NCBI RefSeq assembly: GCF_012767755.2
Contig: NZ_AP023189.1
Coordinates: 4,776,001-4,840,000 of the forward strand
Source: Pseudomonas tohonis
GTDB taxonomy: Bacteria > Pseudomonadota > Gammaproteobacteria > Pseudomonadales > Pseudomonadaceae
Direction: 5' to 3'
DNA: 64,000 nt
Within the stretch, counting starts at the first letter, position 1; every line of letters begins with the position of its first letter. A program made the translations under genes and the position numbers. The notes beneath the pieces were generated by a model. The model did not search any database. It was not told the origin of the DNA and saw only the letters and a list, made by a program, of their open reading frames with translations. This document shows positions 1 to 6,693 of this stretch, piece by piece.

Positions 1-430
1 TCTCCACGTCGTAGACGAAGAACTCGCGGCCGCGCGCATCGTGCACGCGGGTGAACTCGTGGCCACGGCCGTCGTAGCGCGGCTCGTAGTGCACGGTCTC
101 GTCGGTGGAGGAGCGTGACTGCCAGACCAGCCGGCCTTCGCTGTCGTAGATGTAGCCGAGCTGGGTGGCGTCGAGGTTGTCGAATTCCTCGTCGGGCAGC
201 TTGTCCGGCATGTCCAGGCGGCCATCGACGATGCGCGCGGCGGCGATCAGGGCACTGGCGTCGGCAGCCAGGCGCTTCTCGATGGCCTGGTCGAGGGCGT
301 AGTCGAAGGCGCTGCGCAGCAGGGGCAGCAGCACCAGCATGAACAGCACCGCGAGCGCCGTGGCGCCCAGCATCAGGCGCAGGCGCAGGGAGAACCCGGC
401 GCGGCGGCGGGGGCCGGCGGCGCGACTCAA
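1..430 (-). CDS. phoQ: Sensor histidine kinase PhoQ, N-terminal part (runs off the window)
   Basis: This is the first about 143 codons of the membrane sensor kinase that pairs with PhoP and responds to low Mg2+ and cationic peptides in P. aeruginosa. What is visible is a short basic N-terminus, one hydrophobic helix (roughly residues 19-36), and the beginning of the periplasmic sensor domain with acidic stretches such as PDEEFDNLDA, similar to P. aeruginosa PhoQ as I remember it. The second membrane helix and the kinase core lie beyond base 1. The likely start is a TTG whose bases overlap the TGA of phoP (bases 427-430), which implies translational coupling; no better ATG lies at the junction. 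It is the last gene of oprH-phoP-phoQ. Confidence 0.85.
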   Translation of the reverse strand, partial: MSRAAGPRRRAGFSLRLRLMLGATALAVLFMLVLLPLLRSAFDYALDQAIEKRLAADASALIAAARIVDGRLDMPDKLPDEEFDNLDATQLGYIYDSEGRLVWQSRSSTDETVHYEPRYDGRGHEFTRVHDARGREFFVYDVE

Positions 431-1104
431 CGGCAGCGCTCGGTGAACAGGTAGCCCTGGCCGCGCACCGTCTCGATGGGCTTGAAGCCGTGCTCGCCCT
501 CCAGCTTGCGACGGATGCGCCCCACCAGCACCTCGATGACGTTGGGGTCGCGCTCCTCGTCGCCGGGGTAGAGCTGCTCCATCAGCCGCTCCTTGGCCAC
601 CACCTGCTGGTGATGGCGCATGAGGTATTCGAGGATGCGGTATTCGTAGGCGGTCAGCGCCATGGGCGCGCCGTCGACCTGCGCCTGCTTGCGGTTGAGG
701 TCGAGCAGCAAGGGGCCGGCCTCGATGGTGGACTGGACGAAGCCCGAGGAGCGCCGCAACAGGGCATTGAGGCGCGCCTCCAGCTCTTCGAACTGGAACG
801 GCTTGACCACGTAGTCGTCGGCACCGGCGGCCAGGCCTTCGACCTTGTCCTGCCAGTTGCCGCGCGCGGTGAGGATGAGGATGGGAAAGACCTTGTCGCT
901 GCTGCGCAGCTGGCGGATGAGGTCCAGGCCGCTCATGCCGGGCAGGCCCAGGTCGATCACCGCCAGGTCGTGGTGGAACTCCTTGGCGCGGTACAGCGCC
1001 TCTTCGGCATCGGCCACCGCGTCGACCACATGCCCCTGCTCGCCGAGGCGCGTATGGAGGTGATGGCGCAGCAGCGCCTCGTCTTCCACAACCAGCAATT
1101 TCAT
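427..1104 (-). CDS. phoP: Response regulator PhoP
   Basis: OmpR/PhoB-family response regulator of 225 aa. The receiver domain (about 1-120) carries the acidic pair EDE near the start, the phospho-acceptor Asp in AVIDLGLPG, and Lys in VVKPFQ. The C-terminal winged helix ends in TVRGQGYLF. The whole sequence follows P. aeruginosa PhoP closely as I recall it. It activates Mg2+-starvation and lipid A modification genes. I chose the second of two close ATGs (base 1104) because GAGGAA lies about six bases upstream of it, whereas the first ATG abuts that Shine-Dalgarno sequence. The gene starts 54 bases after oprH and overlaps phoQ, so it is probably co-transcribed from the oprH promoter. Confidence 0.96.
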   Translation of the reverse strand: MKLLVVEDEALLRHHLHTRLGEQGHVVDAVADAEEALYRAKEFHHDLAVIDLGLPGMSGLDLIRQLRSSDKVFPILILTARGNWQDKVEGLAAGADDYVVKPFQFEELEARLNALLRRSSGFVQSTIEAGPLLLDLNRKQAQVDGAPMALTAYEYRILEYLMRHHQQVVAKERLMEQLYPGDEERDPNVIEVLVGRIRRKLEGEHGFKPIETVRGQGYLFTERCR

Positions 1105-1158
1105 CTGCATTTCCTCAGGCAAGGGCCGGGCACTGGGCCCGGCCGTGCGTGGCACTGG

Positions 1159-1764
1159 TCAGAACTTGTAGCTGGCGCCCAGGTAGGCCTGCGAGCTGCT
1201 GTGCAGGTCCAGCGAGCCGAGCTTGTCGCCGCCGTGGGGCGCGACTTCGGTACTGGCGTTGGTGCGCAGGTAACGATAGCCGGCCTCGATGGAGGTGTTC
1301 TTGTTCAGCTGCTGGAGGATACCGGCCTGCAGGCCCGCTGCGTAGCCGATGTCGCTGTCGCGGCGCATGCCGGTGCCGTCCTGCTCCAGCTTGACCAGGC
1401 CCAGGGTGGCACCACCGAACAGCTTGGTGTTGTTGTCACCCAGGGGCAGGAAGACGTCGTAGCTGCCGAGCAGGTTCTGCTGGCGCAGCTTGTTGCCGCG
1501 GTCGGTGTCCGAGAAGTTCTCGTAGGTGGCGTAGTAGCGGCCGTTGTCATCCATCTGGCCGGCGCGCACGCCCCAGGTCCCGGTCTTGTGGATCACCTTG
1601 TCCAGGCTCGGGTCACCGAGGTTGGCGTTGAGCGCCGAGGAGTTCTGGATGTTGTTGTTGGTCTGGCCCCAGGTGAGGCCGATGAACGGGTCGGCGGCCT
1701 GGGCGGACGCAGCGGCGAAGGTCAGGCCGGCGGCGATGAAGAGGGGGTTCAGGATGGCTTTCAT
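1159..1764 (-). CDS. oprH: Outer membrane protein OprH
   Basis: A 201-residue precursor of the small outer-membrane beta-barrel OprH, which in P. aeruginosa binds and stabilises LPS when Mg2+ is scarce. A Sec signal peptide (basic start MKAIL, hydrophobic core, cleavage near AQA-AD) is followed by alternating amphipathic strands, and the protein ends in the aromatic residue expected by the BAM machinery (last residues YKF). The start at 1764 has a plausible ribosome site (GAGGAA-like, about seven bases upstream). It heads the oprH-phoP-phoQ operon, and the four PhoP boxes upstream predict positive autoregulation. Confidence 0.95.
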   Translation of the reverse strand: MKAILNPLFIAAGLTFAAASAQAADPFIGLTWGQTNNNIQNSSALNANLGDPSLDKVIHKTGTWGVRAGQMDDNGRYYATYENFSDTDRGNKLRQQNLLGSYDVFLPLGDNNTKLFGGATLGLVKLEQDGTGMRRDSDIGYAAGLQAGILQQLNKNTSIEAGYRYLRTNASTEVAPHGGDKLGSLDLHSSSQAYLGASYKF

Positions 1765-1828
1765 GAGGCGTTCCTCCGATGGATTTCGATTCGTGCTTGA
1801 ACACGGGAGCCATCTTGCCGGCGGGGCA

Positions 1829-1867
1829 CTGAACAGCCCCTGAACCCTCTCTGAACCTCGGCTGAAC
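1829..1867 (-). promoter_or_regulatory. Four tandem PhoP boxes upstream of oprH
   Basis: On the minus strand the hexamer GTTCAG occurs four times in a row, at 1862-1867, 1851-1856, 1840-1845 and 1829-1834, with exactly 11 bp between repeat starts. Two such repeats with a five-base spacer form the usual Pseudomonas PhoP site, so this array could seat two PhoP dimers on one face of the helix. The array ends about 65 bp upstream of the oprH start codon. No convincing sigma70 -35 element is seen, as expected for a PhoP-activated promoter. Confidence 0.85.
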
Positions 1868-1911
1868 GATCTGGAATGGACGCAAGGACGCGCGCGGGGT
1901 TCGGCACACAC

Positions 1912-1942
1912 CGTCATCCCCGCGAACGCAGGGACCCACTGG
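1912..1942. repeat. Dispersed CGTCATCCCCGCG-type palindromic repeat
   Basis: A short imperfect palindrome around CGTCATCCCCGCGAACGC, related to copies near 31482-31510 and, as an inverted pair, at 39317-39399. Similar elements are common between genes in beta- and gamma-proteobacteria. It lies just downstream of the terminator at 1960-1993, read on the minus strand. Confidence 0.55.
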
Positions 1943-1959
1943 ATGCGCCGCCCCGGGGC

Positions 1960-1993
1960 AAAAAAAAACGGGAGCCCCCACAAGGGCTCCCGT
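1960..1993 (-). terminator. Strong rho-independent terminator on the minus strand
   Basis: A perfect 10-bp stem (ACGGGAGCCC at 1968-1977 with GGGCTCCCGT at 1984-1993) and a six-base loop are followed on the minus strand by nine T residues (A-run at 1960-1968 on the plus strand). The T-run is on the minus strand only. No minus-strand protein gene lies just upstream, so it probably ends a non-coding transcript. Confidence 0.85.
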
Positions 1994-2125
1994 TCTCGAT
2001 TCAGAGAAAACGCCCGGAGTCGACCAGTGGCCAGGACTCCAAGCTACAACCTCACCTGCGTTCCAGAAGAAACGCGACGCTAGTCTGGCAAATAGGCCGC
2101 CAGGCATCCGTTTAGCTTTGGTAAC
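1960..2125 (-). ncRNA. Candidate small RNA between pcpS and oprH
   Basis: The strong minus-strand terminator at 1960-1993 has no coding sequence feeding into it: the upstream 200 bases hold no supported minus-strand ORF, and pcpS runs the other way. The simplest reading is a short transcript of roughly 130-160 nt that starts near 2100-2125. A possible promoter on the minus strand is TTGCAA near 2127-2132 followed by TAAACG, but the spacing is a poor 15 bases. The 5' end is therefore a guess. I do not recognise the RNA as a named family. Confidence 0.4.
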
Positions 2126-2193
2126 CCGATTGCAAACATATGTAACCGGCGCGGGCGCTGGCTCCCGTCGGGCCGGCACGGCAAAATGCGCCC

Positions 2194-2913
2194 ATGACGC
2201 CTACCCTCCCCGCTTTCTGCACCCCGCTGGATGCCGATTGGCCCTTCGCCACCGCGCTGCCCGGCATCGCCCTGCGCGCCTGTCGCTTCGACCCGGCGCA
2301 GCTCGCCGACCATGACTTCGACCGTTGCGCCATCGCGGCGCCCGCCAATATCCAGCGCTCGGTGGCCAAGCGCCGCGCCGAGTACCTCGCCGGCCGCCTC
2401 TGTGCCCGCGCGGCGCTGCTGCCGCTGACCGGCCGGGCGGAGGTGCCGGGCACGGGCGAGGACCGCGCGCCGCTCTGGCCGCCGGGCATCAGCGGCTCCA
2501 TCACCCACGGCGCCGGCTGGGCTGCGGCCCTGGTGGCGCGCAAGGCGGACTGGCGCGGCCTGGGCCTGGACATGGAGCAACGCCTGGAAACCGGGCGCGC
2601 CCTGCGCCTGGCCGAGGAGATCCTCACCCCCGCCGAGCTGCAACGCCTCGCCCTGCTTCCCGCCGAAGAACAGGCCGAGCGCGTGACCCTGACCTTCTCC
2701 CTCAAGGAAAGCCTGTTCAAGGCGCTCTACCCGCTGGTGGGCAAGCGCTTCTACTTCCACGACGCCGAGCTGCTGGCGGTGGACGACAGCGCACGGACGG
2801 CACGCCTCGGGCTGCTGATCGACCTGGCTGGCGAGTGGATGACGGGCAGCGAGCTGGAGGGGCATTTCCAGCTGTATGACGACCGGCTGCTGAGCCTGGT
2901 GGCGGTGCGCTGA
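2194..2913 (+). CDS. pcpS: 4'-Phosphopantetheinyl transferase (PcpS/EntD type)
   Basis: A 239-residue transferase of the Sfp/EntD superfamily, which moves phosphopantetheine from CoA to a serine of acyl, peptidyl or aryl carrier proteins. Visible family motifs are the substrate-binding SITHG segment (about residues 96-100), the metal-binding GLGLDMEQ (Asp and Glu, about 122-129) and the FSLKESLFKALYP helix near 168-180 (Lys-Glu...Phe-Lys-Ala). The acidic ligands are all present, so it should be active. P. aeruginosa uses a single enzyme of this type, PcpS, for both fatty-acid and siderophore carriers. That this is the PcpS orthologue is inferred from similarity and from the genus. No good ribosome site is visible before the ATG. 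Confidence 0.85.
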   Translation: MTPTLPAFCTPLDADWPFATALPGIALRACRFDPAQLADHDFDRCAIAAPANIQRSVAKRRAEYLAGRLCARAALLPLTGRAEVPGTGEDRAPLWPPGISGSITHGAGWAAALVARKADWRGLGLDMEQRLETGRALRLAEEILTPAELQRLALLPAEEQAERVTLTFSLKESLFKALYPLVGKRFYFHDAELLAVDDSARTARLGLLIDLAGEWMTGSELEGHFQLYDDRLLSLVAVR

Positions 2914-2927
2914 TCAGCGCCTGAGCA

Positions 2928-3017
2928 CCCGTAGGTTGGCGCCGAGCGCAGCGAGGCCCAACGGTGCAATGCCCGACCTCGCTGCGTTGGGCTTCGTGCC
3001 TCAGCCCAACCTACGGG
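2928..3017. repeat. Palindromic intergenic repeat (CGTAGGTTGG family)
   Basis: An imperfect inverted repeat. The left arm begins CCCGTAGGTTGGCGCC and the right arm ends CAGCCCAACCTACGGG, and each arm carries an internal GCCCAAC. It fills the gap between the convergent pcpS and rstB-like genes, so a role as a transcription stop is possible. Related half-copies sit at 26510-26545 and about 57080-57178. Confidence 0.65.
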
Positions 3018-3026
3018 ACTTCTTTC

Positions 3027-4646
3027 CTACGGCGGTAAATCCCCATCGCCCTGGCGGCGGGGCCAGACCAGGCTGAAGCGCGCGCCACCGAGGGTGTCGC
3101 TGCGACCGATCTGCGCGCGGCCGGCGTGCCAGTAGATGATCCGCCGCACGATGGAGAGCCCCAGGCCATGGCCGCCGGAGGCGCGGGTGCGGCTGTCGTC
3201 GAGGCGCAGGAAGGGGGTGAAGATGCGCTCCCAGTGGCTTTCCGGCACGCCGGGGCCGTCGTCCTCGACATCGATACGGCAGCGCTTGTGGCCGATCTGG
3301 TAGCTCAGCCGCACCCGCGCTTCGGCGTGGCGCATGGCGTTGCTCACCAGGTTCTGCAGGGCGCGGTGCAGGTAGCGCGGCTCGGCCTCGACCCAGGCAC
3401 CCTCGCCGCTCGCGGTGAGGCACTGGCCGCGCTCCACGCGCACGGCGACGCGCAGCGGGGCGAGCTCGGCGATCACCTGGTCGAACAGTGCATCGAGGTC
3501 CACGCGCTGGAAGTTCAGCGCCGGCGTGCCCTGCTCCAGGCGGGCGTAGGTCAGCATCTCGTCCACCAGCTTGTCGAGCTCCTGGATGTCGCCGTCCATG
3601 CCCTCCATGTACTTGCGCCGGGCGCTCTCGGTCTCCGCGTCGGCGATCATCTCCAGGCCGAAGCGCAGGCGCGCCACCGGCGTGCGCAACTCGTGGGAGA
3701 CCGCGCGCACCAGCTCGCGCTGCACCGACAGCAGTTGCTGCAACTGCTCGGCCATGCCGTTGAACGCGGCCGCCAGGCGCCCCACCGAGTCGGCGCCCCT
3801 GGCCGGCACGCGGGCGTCCAGCTTGCCGTGGGCGATCCGCGTGGCCGCCGCCTCCAGCCCCAGCAGGCGGCGCTCCAGCTGGCGCACCAGCAGGTAGATG
3901 GTGAGGCCGATGAAGCTCAGGCCGAGCAGGCCGATCAGCACCAGCAGCTCCGGCGGGTAGGGGTTCATCAGGTACAGCGGGCCGATCTCCAGCACCCAGG
4001 GCGTGTCGACGATGCCGGCGAAGATGCGCACCGAATCGCCGCCCTTGCCCAGGGCCATCACCGTGTCGCCCTCGTCCACACGGCGACGCTGGTCTTCATC
4101 GAGGTCGGCGTCCTTGAGGGTGATCAGGTGCAGGTCGAAGCCGAACTGCTTGCCCTCCTTCAATGCCGCCAGGCGCTGGGGCTGCTCGCGCACCGGGAAG
4201 CGCACCAGCTCGTCGATCAGCAGGTAGACGGTGGCGCGCGCCAGCTGCTCGCTGATCTGCTGCACCTCGCCGGTGAGCACCAGGTGCTCCTGCTCGCTCA
4301 CCAGGCTGTAGACCTTGGCGGCGTGGGGGCCGGTCTGCTCCACCAGCACCTGCTTGCGCAGCACGCGGCTGCGCACGCCGCTGTCGAGGCGGTCCTCGTC
4401 CAGGTCCTGCAGCGCCAGGGGGATGCCCATCAGCCGGCTCCAGAGCACCAGGGCGCGGCGCCGCTCGATGGCGGTCATGGGTTCGAGGTTGTCGGACATC
4501 AGGCGGAAGGTGCCGCGCGCCAGGCTCTCGCGGTACTGGTCGGCGCGCACCTCGTTGACCTGGTGGAAGGTGAACACGCCCAAAAGCGCGACCAGCACCA
4601 GGGTGATCAGCAGCCCGCCGTAGATGCGCAGGAAGATCGAGTTCAT
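3027..4646 (-). CDS. rstB: Two-component sensor histidine kinase, RstB-like
   Basis: A 539-residue inner-membrane histidine kinase. Order: N-terminal membrane helix (about 9-27), periplasmic domain, second helix (about 230-252), HAMP linker, dimerisation helix with the phospho-acceptor His in VSHELRTPVARLR, then ATPase motifs NLVSNAMRHA (N box), DDGPGVP (G1) and GGHGLGLSIV (G2). All catalytic boxes are intact. The ATG at 4646 overlaps the stop of the upstream acetyltransferase gene (ATGA), so translation is coupled. Its response regulator is encoded two genes upstream. The RstB assignment rests on the domain layout and on the nrdAB neighbourhood. The stimulus is unknown. Confidence 0.8.
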   Translation of the reverse strand: MNSIFLRIYGGLLITLVLVALLGVFTFHQVNEVRADQYRESLARGTFRLMSDNLEPMTAIERRRALVLWSRLMGIPLALQDLDEDRLDSGVRSRVLRKQVLVEQTGPHAAKVYSLVSEQEHLVLTGEVQQISEQLARATVYLLIDELVRFPVREQPQRLAALKEGKQFGFDLHLITLKDADLDEDQRRRVDEGDTVMALGKGGDSVRIFAGIVDTPWVLEIGPLYLMNPYPPELLVLIGLLGLSFIGLTIYLLVRQLERRLLGLEAAATRIAHGKLDARVPARGADSVGRLAAAFNGMAEQLQQLLSVQRELVRAVSHELRTPVARLRFGLEMIADAETESARRKYMEGMDGDIQELDKLVDEMLTYARLEQGTPALNFQRVDLDALFDQVIAELAPLRVAVRVERGQCLTASGEGAWVEAEPRYLHRALQNLVSNAMRHAEARVRLSYQIGHKRCRIDVEDDGPGVPESHWERIFTPFLRLDDSRTRASGGHGLGLSIVRRIIYWHAGRAQIGRSDTLGGARFSLVWPRRQGDGDLPP

Positions 4647-5185
4647 CGCCGCTCCCCGGGGCGGTCGAGCAGGCCGAAGCAATCCAGGCTGAGGTAGCGG
4701 CCGTCCTTGTACTCGCACTCGCGGCGCACGCCTTCGTGGACGAAGCCCAGGCGTCGCAGCAGGCCGCTGCTGGCCGCGTTGTCGGTGTCCACCACCGCCT
4801 CGATGCGGTGCAGGCGCATGGCGTCGAAGCCGTGGCCGATCGCCGCCTCCAGGCATTCGCGCATCACCCCGCCGCGCCAGTGCTCGGGCATCAGCCAGTA
4901 GCCGAGCTCCGCGCGGCGATGGCCGTGGTCCCAATCGTGGTAACCACAGGCGCCGAGCAGGTGCTGGGGATCATCGCGGTTGCAGATGCCCCACCAGATG
5001 CCGGTGCGCTCACGAACCAGCGAGCGGTACCAGTCCATCTGCACCCGGGTGGCCTCCAGGCTGTCGTAGGAGACGCCGTAGTAACGGATCACATCCGGGT
5101 GGGAGAGGCCCAGGAAGATGGCGCGGGTATCGGCCGGGCCAATCTCCCGCAGGCGGAATCGGGTGGTTTCGAGGGTGGGGAACAT
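4643..5185 (-). CDS. GNAT-family N-acetyltransferase (RimJ-like)
   Basis: A 180-residue acetyltransferase of the RimJ/RimL type. Family hallmarks are an N-terminal TTRFRLREIGPADT segment, a beta-bulge strand followed by ELGYWL, a GRG/GVM-like acetyl-CoA loop (EHWRGGVMRECLEA) and DTDNAASSGLLRRLGF near the C-terminus. It would acetylate an amino group of a protein or small molecule; the substrate cannot be read from the sequence. It sits between the response regulator (67-base gap) and the sensor kinase (4-base overlap), which places it inside the two-component operon. The start at 5185 gives the usual family N-terminus; the reading frame continues upstream without support. Confidence 0.85.
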   Translation of the reverse strand: MFPTLETTRFRLREIGPADTRAIFLGLSHPDVIRYYGVSYDSLEATRVQMDWYRSLVRERTGIWWGICNRDDPQHLLGACGYHDWDHGHRRAELGYWLMPEHWRGGVMRECLEAAIGHGFDAMRLHRIEAVVDTDNAASSGLLRRLGFVHEGVRRECEYKDGRYLSLDCFGLLDRPGERR

Positions 5186-5252
5186 GGCGCTCTCGGCTGG
5201 ACGATGGGCACCGTCATCCGAAGCCGGGCGGCACCGCATCCTTATATAGGGT

Positions 5253-5978
5253 TCAAAGCAGGCCTTCGGCCGCCTCCCTGACGAAAAGATAGCCCTTGCT
5301 GCGCACCGTCTTGATCAGGCGCGGGTGCATGGGGTCGTCGCCGATCTTCGGGCGGATGCGCGAGATGCGCACGTCGATGGAACGGTCCTGGCCGTCGTAC
5401 TCGATGCCGCGCAGGGCGTTGAAGATCTCCTCGCGCGAGAGGATGCGCCCGGCGTTGGCCGCCAGCAGCCAGAGCAGGTCGAACTCGGCGCTGGTCAGCT
5501 CGATGCTGCGCTCGTTGAGCCACGCCTCGCGCATGGCGTTGTCGATCACCAGCGGGCCGAACTCCAGGCGCCGCACGTTCTCCTCGACGGGCTCGGACAG
5601 GCCGCCCTCGCTGCGCCGCAGCAGCGCGCGGATGCGCGCCAGCAGCACGCGCGGGCGCACCGGCTTGCACACGTAGTCATCGGCGCCCATCTCCAGGCCC
5701 AGCACCTGGTCCATGTCGTCGGTGCGCGCGGTGAGCATGAGGATGGGGCCGTCATAGCGGCCACGGACCTTGCGGCAGATGGACAGGCCATCCTCGCCGG
5801 GCAGCATCAGGTCGAGCACCACAAGGTCGGGCTGCTCCTTGAGAATGCGCGCCACGGCCTGGCCACCATCGGACTCGATGGCCACTTTCAGGCCGTTGCC
5901 CTCGAGGTATTCCCGGGTCAGCTCGGCCAGTCGTTGGTCGTCCTCGACGATGAGGATGCGCCAGGATTCTTGCTCCAC
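5253..5978 (-). CDS. rstA: Response regulator, RstA-like (OmpR family)
   Basis: A response regulator of about 241 aa. The receiver has acidic VEDD, the phospho-acceptor Asp in VVLDLMLPG, and Lys in VCKPVRP. The C-terminal winged helix ends in TVRSKGYLF. It is the partner of the sensor kinase encoded two genes downstream. Two adjacent GTG codons (5981 and 5978) could start translation; AGGAG sits six bases before the second, so I prefer 5978. A perfect NrdR-type palindrome lies about 100 bp upstream on the shared intergenic side with nrdA, which hints at a link to deoxynucleotide metabolism, but that is inference. Confidence 0.85.
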   Translation of the reverse strand: MEQESWRILIVEDDQRLAELTREYLEGNGLKVAIESDGGQAVARILKEQPDLVVLDLMLPGEDGLSICRKVRGRYDGPILMLTARTDDMDQVLGLEMGADDYVCKPVRPRVLLARIRALLRRSEGGLSEPVEENVRRLEFGPLVIDNAMREAWLNERSIELTSAEFDLLWLLAANAGRILSREEIFNALRGIEYDGQDRSIDVRISRIRPKIGDDPMHPRLIKTVRSKGYLFVREAAEGLL

Positions 5979-6074
5979 CACGTACTCCTAATAGACTGCA
6001 TCAAGGCCGTGAAACCGGGCGGCATTGTAGCAACGCACCGCATTCTGCACAGTGCATGCCAAAAGCCCTACAAA

Positions 6075-6090
6075 ACACTAGATATTGTGT
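6075..6090. promoter_or_regulatory. NrdR-box-like palindrome near the rstA promoter
   Basis: The 16-mer ACACTAGATATTGTGT fits the NrdR consensus (acaCWAtATaTWGtgt) at nearly every position. It lies 97 bp upstream of the rstA start and about 600 bp upstream of nrdA. No clear second box stands at 31 bp on either side, so cooperative binding is uncertain. Confidence 0.6.
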
Positions 6091-6221
6091 TAGCTTGCGC
6101 ACAGCCCGACATCCTCGGAACAGCCCGTTCCAGAGTGTCGCAGCCGCGACGAACGGCGTACGCCAGGCCCCACGAGGGCTACCGCAAACTCTCCCCGCCT
6201 CACCCACAATTCACCCACAAG

Positions 6222-6230
6222 TTATCCACA
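6222..6230 (+). promoter_or_regulatory. DnaA box upstream of nrdA
   Basis: TTATCCACA is a perfect DnaA box. It is preceded by the weaker TCACCCACA at 6211-6219. DnaA controls nrdAB in E. coli and ties deoxynucleotide supply to replication initiation. Position upstream of the NrdR pair suggests a similar role here. Confidence 0.65.
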
Positions 6231-6268
6231 GCTTTTCCAGTTCCCCTCACCTTGCAATACCCCCAAGA

Positions 6269-6315
6269 GCGCATTATCTTGTACCCCCATCACGCCAGAC
6301 CCCTACATATTGGGT
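6269..6315 (+). promoter_or_regulatory. Paired NrdR boxes of the nrdA promoter
   Basis: Two 16-bp sites, 6269-6284 (GCGCATTATCTTGTAC, weaker) and 6300-6315 (CCCCTACATATTGGGT, stronger), start exactly 31 bp apart. Three helical turns is the known spacing of paired NrdR boxes. NrdR represses ribonucleotide reductase operons when dATP is high, so the nrdA promoter very likely overlaps this segment. Confidence 0.75.
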
Positions 6316-6322
6316 TTGGCTA

Positions 6323-6693
6323 GATCACGGGACACAATCAGAATCAAGCACGAAATGCCTTTTTCCAGGCTTCGAACCCCGTGATCCATTAGGAGTCCAA
6401 CCCGCTGCGCGGCCCCGGCCGACAGTGCCGGCCCGGGACACGAATGACGTGACTGGAACCGGAAGAAAGGTGTACCACCCCAGGGTGACGCACCACTAGG
6501 TATTGTGTTTGTCGCTGCGCCTTAACACAGCGACCTTAGACTTGCTGGGCCAGGGAGGCATTCGAGTCCCCTGCCCTTCCTGCCTTGTAGTAAGCGCCAC
6601 GAACCCGGCCCCGGCCGAGCCAGCGGCGTTTGTAAAACGGAATGACGGACGCTCACGCGCCCGACTCAACAAATAGAGAACATGGAGACCCCC
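6323..6693 (+). ncRNA. Long structured leader of nrdA
   Basis: About 370 bases separate the NrdR boxes from the nrdA start and hold no gene. Strong secondary structure is visible: a perfect 9-bp stem GATCACGGG (6323-6331) with CCCGTGATC (6378-6386) enclosing a small GCCT/AGGC hairpin, and a 7-bp hairpin GTCGCTG/CAGCGAC (6511-6517, 6528-6534). The stretch also contains an NrdR-like palindrome at 6493-6508. I do not recognise a known riboswitch class. It could be a long 5' UTR with post-transcriptional control, or the promoter may lie further downstream. Confidence 0.4.
6493..6508. promoter_or_regulatory. Additional NrdR-like box close to nrdA
   Basis: CCACTAGGTATTGTGT matches most of the NrdR consensus, with CTA and TTG cores at the proper spacing. 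It sits 185 bp before the nrdA start, apart from the main pair, and has no obvious partner. Confidence 0.45.
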
